DNA of 49,249 nt. Origin: Candidatus Limiplasma pullicola. Its GTDB lineage: Bacteria; Bacillota; Clostridia; Christensenellales; Aristaeellaceae. The position numbers were made by a program, and so were the translations under genes. The stretch is from positions 1 through 49,249 of the forward strand of contig DVIV01000039.1 in the NCBI GenBank assembly GCA_018710985.1. Reading direction: 5' to 3'. Below, piece by piece: positions 44,109 to 49,249 of this stretch (within the stretch, counting starts at the first letter, position 1; every line of letters begins with the position of its first letter). The notes below the pieces were generated by a model. It was not told where the DNA came from. It ran no database searches and worked only from the letters and a program-made list of their open reading frames with translations.

Positions 44109-45560
44109 TCACGCGCGCATTTCGGCAAGCAGCTCGCGCACGACCACCTTTTCATCGAAGGGGCGCTTTACGCCCATGATGTCCTGATAGGTTTCGTTGC
44201 CCTTGCCGGCCAGGATGATCACGTCGCCCTCCCGGCCCATTTCCAGCGCGTGGCGGATGGCCTCGCGCCGGTTTTCGATCACCACGTAGCGGCCCTGGGT
44301 GCGCTTCATGCCCTGCTCGATGGAGCGAAGAATGGCGTCCGGGTCCTCGGTACGGGGATTGTCGCTGGTGAGGATGGAGAAATCCGCCAGCCGCCCCACG
44401 ATCTCGCCCATGATGGGGCGCTTGCCATGGTCGCGGTCGCCGCCGCAGCCAAAGAGCACGATCAGCCGGCTGCGCGTGAAGGCGCGCACGGTGGTGAGCA
44501 CGTTTTCCAGGGCGTCGGGCGAATGGGCATAGTCGAGAATCACCTTGTAGGGCGTGCGGGTGTCGAGAATCTCCACGCGGCCCGGGACGTTCTTGACACT
44601 TTCCAGACCCCCGCGGATGGCGCTTTTGTCGATGCCCAGGATCATCGCCAGCGAGGCGGCGGCCAGGGCGTTATAGACGTTGAACATGCCGGTGAGGTGC
44701 ATGGAGATGGACATGTCCTCCAGCCCGCGCAGCCGGATGGAGAAGGAGACGCCCTCCTCGGAAATCTCAATATCGCGCGCGAACACATCCGAGTCTGCGC
44801 TGATGCCGTAGGTGAGGTAGGGCACCTTGAGGTCGCGGATGATAGCGGCGCTGGTTTCGTCATCGGCGTTGAGCGCCGCGTTCAGGGCCGAGCCCTCGAT
44901 GAAAAACCGCTTCTTGGTTTCAAAGTACTTTTCCATCGTGCCGAAGTAGTCCAGATGGTCCTGCGAAAAGTTGGTATAGCACGCCGCCTCGAAGGTGATG
45001 CCGTCCACGCGGTGCATATCCACGGCATGGGCGCTCACCTCCATGCTCACGGCTTCCACGCCCTCATCCACCATCTGCCGGAGGCACCGGTGCAGATCGA
45101 CGGGGTCGGGGGTGGTCATGTTGCTGGGAAGGCTGCGGTCGCCGATCAGGTTGCCGGTGGTGCCGATCAGGCCGGTTTTGAAGCCGGCCTTTTCCAAAAT
45201 GGCCTTCATCAGATAGGTGGTGGTGGTTTTGCCCTTGGTGCCGCACACGCCCACCATGCGCAGCTTGCGCGCAGGGTGGCCATAGAACGCCGCTGCAATA
45301 TAGGCCGTGGCGCGCCGGACGTTGTCCACGCGCACCTGCGCCACCGGGCTGTCCACGAAGCGCTCCACCACCAGCGCGACACAGCCGTTCTCCACGGCCT
45401 GCGCCGCAAAATCATGCGCGTCAAAGCGCATGCCGCTGATGCAGAAGAACAGGCCGTTTCGGGCCTTTTCGCGGCTATCGGTCACCAGCGCCTCAATCTC
45501 CGCATCCCCGCGCGTTTCCAAAACGCCGGGCACGTCGGAGAGCAGCTCCTTCAATAGCAT
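44109..45560 (-). CDS. murE: UDP-MurNAc-tripeptide synthetase MurE, meso-DAP type
   Basis: A 483-residue Mur ligase. P-loop VCGTKGKTTTTYLMK (about 107-121), the lysine-carboxylation region, ITFEAACYTNFSQDHLDYFGTMEKYFETK and C-terminal domain present. The amino-acid selectivity loop reads SDNPRTEDP (about 401); DNPR is the meso-diaminopimelate version, so the cell wall should contain mDAP rather than lysine. GGAGG precedes the ATG. It lies between spoVD and mraY. Confidence 0.95.
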   Translation of the reverse strand: MLLKELLSDVPGVLETRGDAEIEALVTDSREKARNGLFFCISGMRFDAHDFAAQAVENGCVALVVERFVDSPVAQVRVDNVRRATAYIAAAFYGHPARKLRMVGVCGTKGKTTTTYLMKAILEKAGFKTGLIGTTGNLIGDRSLPSNMTTPDPVDLHRCLRQMVDEGVEAVSMEVSAHAVDMHRVDGITFEAACYTNFSQDHLDYFGTMEKYFETKKRFFIEGSALNAALNADDETSAAIIRDLKVPYLTYGISADSDVFARDIEISEEGVSFSIRLRGLEDMSISMHLTGMFNVYNALAAASLAMILGIDKSAIRGGLESVKNVPGRVEILDTRTPYKVILDYAHSPDALENVLTTVRAFTRSRLIVLFGCGGDRDHGKRPIMGEIVGRLADFSILTSDNPRTEDPDAILRSIEQGMKRTQGRYVVIENRREAIRHALEMGREGDVIILAGKGNETYQDIMGVKRPFDEKVVVRELLAEMRA

Positions 45561-45577
45561 CCGTATTCCTCCATCCT

Positions 45578-47701
45578 CTATGGATTGGGCATTTCAAAAG
45601 CGACCTTCACCATGCCGCCCTCTTCCACGTACTGACCTGCCGCCGGTTCCTGCCGGACGGCAAATCCCGTGCCCTCAATGGTCATATCCAGCCCGCGCTG
45701 TCTCAGCAGCGCTGCCGCCCGCGCGATGGACAGACCCTCTACATCCGGCACGCAGACCAGCTCCTCGGTTGAGGGCGGGTCATCGGTGTAGGTGTAGAGC
45801 ATCACCTGTCCGCCCTCGATCAGCTTGCCGCCCGGGCTTGGCATCTGGGCGGTCACGGTATCGCCCGCGCCGTCGTCCAGCACGGTGAAGCCCTGGTCGG
45901 CAATCACCTTGCGCGCCTGCCACAGCGGCATGCCCACCACGTCTTCCACGGCGATCTCCTCGCGCTCGTCCTGGCTGGAGGGCTTGTAGCCCAGATAAGG
46001 TAACACATCCGCCAGGATTTGTCTAGCGAAGGGCGCGGCCGTGGTGCCGCCGTAGTCCACCGGCACGTCCGCCTCGTCCACGATGACCAGCAGGGCGATG
46101 CGGGGATCGTCCGCCGGGGCGAAGCCCAGAAACGACCCGATGTGCACATCCCGCACGATGCGCCCGTCCTTGTAAACCTGCGCCGTGCCCGTCTTTCCGC
46201 CGATGCGGTAGCCTTCGATGGCGGCGTTTTTGGCCCCGCCTTCGGATACGACCAGTTCCAGCAGCTCGCGCATGGTGGCGCTGGTCTCCTCGCTGATGGG
46301 GTTGGAAACCACCCTGGGCTGCGTGCGGTAGAGCACGGTACCGTCCGGCGCGATCGCCTCCTTGAGCAGATAGGGCTGCATGAGCCGTCCGCCGTTGATC
46401 ACCGCGCAGGCCGCCGTGATCATCTGAATCGGGGTAACGGCTACGCTCTGCCCGAAGCCGATGCGCGCCAGGTCCACATTCTTGACGGAATGTACGGGTA
46501 TTAGTATACCACTTCCCTCCCCCTGTAAGTCAACATTCGTTTTGCTGCCCAGGCCGAAGGCGTGGAGGTACTGATACATCCGCTCCGTGCCCAGCCGGAG
46601 GGCCAGCTCCACAAAGACGGGATTGCAGCTGTTCTGCAGCGCCTCGGCCATGGTCTCATCCTTGTGGGGGCTGCCCCAGCAGCGGATGGTATCGCCGTCC
46701 ACGGTGATCTTGGCCGAGCAGTAGAAGCCGTCCTCGGGGGTGGTCACGCCCGCGTCCAGCGCGGCGGCCGCGGTGAGGATCTTGAAGGTGGAACCCGGCT
46801 CATAGGCGTCGGAGATCAGGCGGATGCGCATCAGCTGCGTAAGCGCGTCGGCCTGGTCGCGGGGAGGGTCGTTGGGGTCGTAGTCCGGCTTGGAGCACAT
46901 GGCCAGAATCGCGCCGGTGTAGGGGTCCATGGCGATCAGGTGCACGGCCTGCGCCTTGTTGACATCATAGCACTCGCGCATGGCCTTTTCGCAGATCTCC
47001 TGAATGGTGGCGTCGATGGTGAGCTTGATGCTGTTGCCGTCCTGGGGTTCGATGTAGAGATTGCCGCTGTCGTAGATGGGCTGGGATTTGCCGTCCACGC
47101 TGCGCAGACTCACCCCCGCCGTGCCGCGCAGCAGGCTTTCATATTGCAGCTCCAGCCCGGACTGGCCCACGCTGTCGACGTTGGTCAGGCCCAGCGTCTG
47201 CGTCAGGAACGCGCCGCGCGGGTAGGCGCGCCTGACATCCTCATCAAAGAGCAGCGCGTCCAGCTGCCTGGCCACCGCCTCATCCGCGGAAGCCTGCAGG
47301 GAACGCAGCTCATCCGCCTTTTCGCGCGGCACCTGCCGCTTGAGGATGACCGACGCCTTGGTGCGGTCCGAAAGCTTCTGGCTGACGCTCTCCTCCGATA
47401 AATCCAAAATCGGACATACCGTTTGCGTAAACAAAGATATGTCCGATACCTTGCGCGGGTCGGCGCTGACGATATAGGCCGTCGCGCTGATCACCAAAGT
47501 CTGCCCGTTGGTATCCAGAATGGAGCCGCGGCGGGCGTATACGGTGCCCTCCCGCGTCCACTGGCTGATGCCTCGCTGCGTAAGCTCCGAAGAGCGGGCC
47601 GTGGTCAGATAGGCGATGCGCAGCGTCAGCAGGGAGAAGAGGAACGCCAACATCATCAGCAGCGCGAAGACCCGTTTGCGGATATGCAGCTCGGTCGGCA
47701 T
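45578..47701 (-). CDS. spoVD: Class B PBP, SpoVD/PBP2B-like, with two PASTA domains
   Basis: 707 residues. An N-terminal membrane anchor (about 10-33), the PBP dimerisation domain (about 50-215) and the transpeptidase domain (about 250-555) are present. The active site is EPGSTFK (Ser about 303), SCN (QNSCNPVF) and KTGT (GGKTGTAQ, about 502). Two C-terminal PASTA domains follow (about 575-637 and 640-705). It crosslinks septal or spore-cortex peptidoglycan with FtsW. In Firmicutes dcw clusters this place is held by pbpB and/or spoVD; with only one gene, it may serve both roles. GGGGGTAGG precedes the ATG. Confidence 0.95.
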   Translation of the reverse strand: MPTELHIRKRVFALLMMLAFLFSLLTLRIAYLTTARSSELTQRGISQWTREGTVYARRGSILDTNGQTLVISATAYIVSADPRKVSDISLFTQTVCPILDLSEESVSQKLSDRTKASVILKRQVPREKADELRSLQASADEAVARQLDALLFDEDVRRAYPRGAFLTQTLGLTNVDSVGQSGLELQYESLLRGTAGVSLRSVDGKSQPIYDSGNLYIEPQDGNSIKLTIDATIQEICEKAMRECYDVNKAQAVHLIAMDPYTGAILAMCSKPDYDPNDPPRDQADALTQLMRIRLISDAYEPGSTFKILTAAAALDAGVTTPEDGFYCSAKITVDGDTIRCWGSPHKDETMAEALQNSCNPVFVELALRLGTERMYQYLHAFGLGSKTNVDLQGEGSGILIPVHSVKNVDLARIGFGQSVAVTPIQMITAACAVINGGRLMQPYLLKEAIAPDGTVLYRTQPRVVSNPISEETSATMRELLELVVSEGGAKNAAIEGYRIGGKTGTAQVYKDGRIVRDVHIGSFLGFAPADDPRIALLVIVDEADVPVDYGGTTAAPFARQILADVLPYLGYKPSSQDEREEIAVEDVVGMPLWQARKVIADQGFTVLDDGAGDTVTAQMPSPGGKLIEGGQVMLYTYTDDPPSTEELVCVPDVEGLSIARAAALLRQRGLDMTIEGTGFAVRQEPAAGQYVEEGGMVKVAFEMPNP

Positions 47702-47794
47702 AGTCCTACCCCCAGAATGCTTGATATGGGGGATGTATGCGCTTTGCCACCGGTTTATACCGGTTTCGACCGAATGGGCCGCAAGGCGGCAAAA

Positions 47795-48439
47795 TCAGTT
47801 GCTGGCCACCGCGGGCACGTGCGTGGCGGAAGTGGTCTGCTCAGAGGAAACGTCGATTGCCGTATCCGCCTGGGCTGTGACTTCGATTCCGCCGGAAGCC
47901 AAAGGCCGCGTGTCCATGGCCACCAGATGGATGGCCTCGGCGGATTCCGCGGGGATCATGTTGAGATCCTGCGAGGCGGCGTAGCAGATGGCCGCCTCGG
48001 TCGATGCCTCCGCGATTTGCGTCTCCAGCGCGGCGTTCTGACTCCGGCAATCCGCAATGAAGCGCTCCAGACGGTTGATCGCCTTCTGCCGGTCGGCGAT
48101 GGCGCCCTGCTGCAGCAGAACGCACAGGCCGCAGATGAAAAGCAGCAGTGCCGTAAGGAACACGCCCAGGCGAATGGAAATCCGCACGCCGCCCTTGCTC
48201 ATCTCCCGGCGGATGGATTCCTCCAGGGCCTGCTGCTCACGGGTGAGGCGCTCCATCTCCAGCTTCTTTCCCTGCGTGCGGCAGCGGCGCTGGCGGTCCG
48301 GCTTGAGCCAGCCCGTCTGCGGGTCCACATCGCTTCCGGGCAGGTAGACGCTGGAGGATACGCTCATGCGCGGCGTAGGCACATAGCCGCCGTGCCCTCC
48401 ATGGCTGAAGCTGTCGTAGAGAGGTTCATACTGCGACAT
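47795..48439 (-). CDS. ftsL: FtsL-like septum protein
   Basis: 214 residues. A cytoplasmic part of about 85 residues (basic and charged) precedes one membrane helix (about 87-110, LGVFLTALLLFICGLCVLL). A coiled coil follows (about 112-150, ADRQKAINRLERFIADCRSQNAALETQIAEA), then a tail of about 60 residues. Size and topology match FtsL-type proteins, which bridge FtsQ and FtsW/PBP. Sequence similarity is low, as usual, so the call rests on topology and position between mraZ and the PBP gene. It is longer than typical FtsL (100-120 residues). AAGGGGAC precedes the ATG. Confidence 0.75.
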   Translation of the reverse strand: MSQYEPLYDSFSHGGHGGYVPTPRMSVSSSVYLPGSDVDPQTGWLKPDRQRRCRTQGKKLEMERLTREQQALEESIRREMSKGGVRISIRLGVFLTALLLFICGLCVLLQQGAIADRQKAINRLERFIADCRSQNAALETQIAEASTEAAICYAASQDLNMIPAESAEAIHLVAMDTRPLASGGIEVTAQADTAIDVSSEQTTSATHVPAVASN

Positions 48440-48459
48440 ACCCTTGTCCCCTTTCCGGC

Positions 48460-48963
48460 TTACTCCTCAAGGTTGCCGATTTCATCGAGAATTTCGTCGC
48501 GGTGCTCCTTGTAGTAGGTATCTTCCTCCTGCGCCACGGTGCTGGCGACAATCCGGATATGGTCCAGCGCGCCGCTGATTTCCACATCCCGCGCATCGCC
48601 CAGCACGTACTGGCGCAGCTTCACGGGCAGCAGCACGCGGCCCTGATTGTCCGCCTGCATGCCGGGATAGCTGAATTTGGCCACATGGTCCAGCTGCTTT
48701 TGCACGGCGGGCTTGCGCCGGTTGAGGGCATAAAGCTCATCGACCATGGTTTCAAACGCCTCATCGGGATAGATGGCGACGGCCCGGTCATCCAGGCTGA
48801 CGGTAATGGTAAAGCTCTCGCCCAGCGCCTTTCGGTAGGCATTGGGAACGATGATGCGGCCCTTGGCGTCGATGGAGTGATCGTAACTGCCGAAAAACTT
48901 GAATTTCCGGGAGCTAAAGCGCTCCTGGGGTTCGGGCGCGTCCGCGCGCCGTTCCTCGTCCAT
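48460..48963 (-). CDS. mraZ: Transcriptional regulator MraZ
   Basis: 167 residues, two AbrB-like swapped-hairpin halves: GSYDHSIDAKGRIIVPNAYRKAL and FSYPGMQADNQGRVLLPVKLRQYV, each with the D.KGR/D.QGR motif. MraZ binds repeats upstream of its own gene and represses the dcw cluster. The N-terminus carries about 20 extra residues (MDEERRADAPEPQERFSS), and the C-terminus about 25 acidic ones. Start at ATG 48963 with GGGGAG nearby; a GTG ten codons upstream is possible. The next gene is ftsL: rsmH (mraW), almost always here, is absent. Confidence 0.94.
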   Translation of the reverse strand: MDEERRADAPEPQERFSSRKFKFFGSYDHSIDAKGRIIVPNAYRKALGESFTITVSLDDRAVAIYPDEAFETMVDELYALNRRKPAVQKQLDHVAKFSYPGMQADNQGRVLLPVKLRQYVLGDARDVEISGALDHIRIVASTVAQEEDTYYKEHRDEILDEIGNLEE

Positions 48964-48987
48964 GCCGTCACCCCGCTCCCCGATTTC

Positions 48988-49035
48988 CTCCACTTGCCAC
49001 CCTTTTTAGGGCTGTGACACCATTATGCTCCACTT
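48988..49035 (-). promoter_or_regulatory. mraZ: Candidate MraZ boxes
   Basis: Two identical minus-strand octamers AAGTGGAG (48995-48988 and 49035-49028) are exactly 40 bp apart, with further TGG-containing copies between them (TGGTG, GGGTGGC). MraZ is known to bind short TGG-type direct repeats near its promoter. Confidence 0.5.
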
Positions 49036-49051
49036 TTGATTTCAAAGTCAA
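49022..49051 (-). promoter_or_regulatory. Promoter of dcw cluster (mraZ)
   Basis: On the minus strand: -35 TTGACT (49051-49046), 18-bp spacer, -10 CATAAT (49027-49022). Confidence 0.7.
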
Positions 49052-49115
49052 CGGACGAAAAATGGTACCTTCTTCCAAAATGCAACAAACCACACACAAA
49101 AAACGCCCTATTGTA

Positions 49116-49129
49116 CGAACGTCTGTTTG
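49116..49129. promoter_or_regulatory. LexA/DinR-like box
   Basis: CGAACGTCTGTTTG closely matches the Gram-positive SOS box (CGAACRNRYGTTYG). It lies in the gap between the mraZ promoter and the terminator of whatever lies to the right. The gene it would control is not certain. Confidence 0.4.
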
Positions 49130-49147
49130 CCACTAATTGTTGGAAGA

Positions 49148-49189
49148 TAAAAAAGCCCCGCAAACCTTTTTGTCATAAAGGTTTGCGGG
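49148..49189 (-). terminator. Terminator of an upstream gene beyond the window
   Basis: On the minus strand CCCGCAAACCTTT / AAAGGTTTGCGGG forms a perfect 13-bp stem followed by GCTTTTTTATC. It ends transcription from a minus-strand gene that lies to the right of the window. Bases 49190-49249 are AT-rich with no visible gene. Confidence 0.8.
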
Positions 49190-49249
49190 ACAGGGGAACA
49201 TGTGTTTTGCTTTATTTATTTCAAAATTGTTAAATAATTATTTCAAAAA

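Noticed and set aside
41464-44187. Plus-strand open frame of about 900 codons opposite murD and mraY
   Set aside because: Shadow of well-identified dcw genes; His/Gln/Arg-rich composition and no start signal.
49036-49233. Plus-strand 65-codon open frame at the right edge
   Set aside because: It reads through the perfect terminator hairpin at 49148-49189, has no ribosome site and no similarity to a known family.

Overview
GC-rich (roughly 60-65%), tightly packed chromosomal segment of an anaerobic, probably spore-forming Clostridia (Bacillota), most likely from an animal gut. The evidence is: a SpmA/SpmB pair and a SpoVD-type PBP with PASTA domains; a bile-salt-hydrolase-type choloylglycine hydrolase; a biotin-dependent sodium-pump decarboxylase; a small 2[4Fe-4S] ferredoxin and a flavodoxin; strong AGGAGG ribosome sites; frequent TTG/GTG starts; and Gram-positive elements such as a T-box and CsoR sites. 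Finer taxonomy cannot be settled from the sequence alone. No rRNA, tRNA, CRISPR array, prophage or insertion sequence was seen.

Layout. 1-3.3 kb: four small palindromes, then a TetR regulator and an FtsX-type permease (minus strand) behind a promoter with two matching operator palindromes. 3.3-6.2 kb: divergent copper operon, csoR-copA, whose CopA carries a C-terminal CopZ-like domain with its own internal ribosome site. 6.2-10.4 kb: pentapeptide-repeat protein, phosphofructokinase, MgtE with a long leader, flavodoxin. 10.4-16.8 kb: bile salt hydrolase and a five-gene sodium-pump carboxyltransferase/decarboxylase operon (mmdA, gamma, biotin carrier, beta, oadA/5S-like). 16.9-21.4 kb: T-box-controlled metG-tatD-GNAT-miaA operon. 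21.4-25.4 kb: spmA-spmB, divergent AbrB-type regulator with a Cys cluster, thioredoxin, family-6 UDG-like glycosylase, MATE exporter. 25.4-29.7 kb: formylglutamate-amidohydrolase-like protein, two RimK-type ATP-grasp ligases and a DegT/WecE aminotransferase (an uncharacterised biosynthetic cassette), then a DUF308 membrane protein. 29.7-32.6 kb: CorC-type CBS membrane protein, HAD phosphatase, SnoaL-like protein, ferredoxin. 32.7-35.2 kb: darA-holB-ricT operon. 35.2-49 kb: dcw division/cell-wall cluster on the minus strand, in transcription order mraZ-ftsL-spoVD-murE-mraY-murD-ftsW-murA-ftsQ-(promoter)-ftsA-ftsZ.

The dcw cluster lacks rsmH, murF and murG at their usual places. The most interesting items are the CopA/CopZ nested gene, the double carboxyltransferase operon whose OadB carries an insertion of about 110 residues, the ATP-grasp/aminotransferase cassette, the twin TetR operators, and the mgtE leader with a small upstream ORF and no visible M-box.
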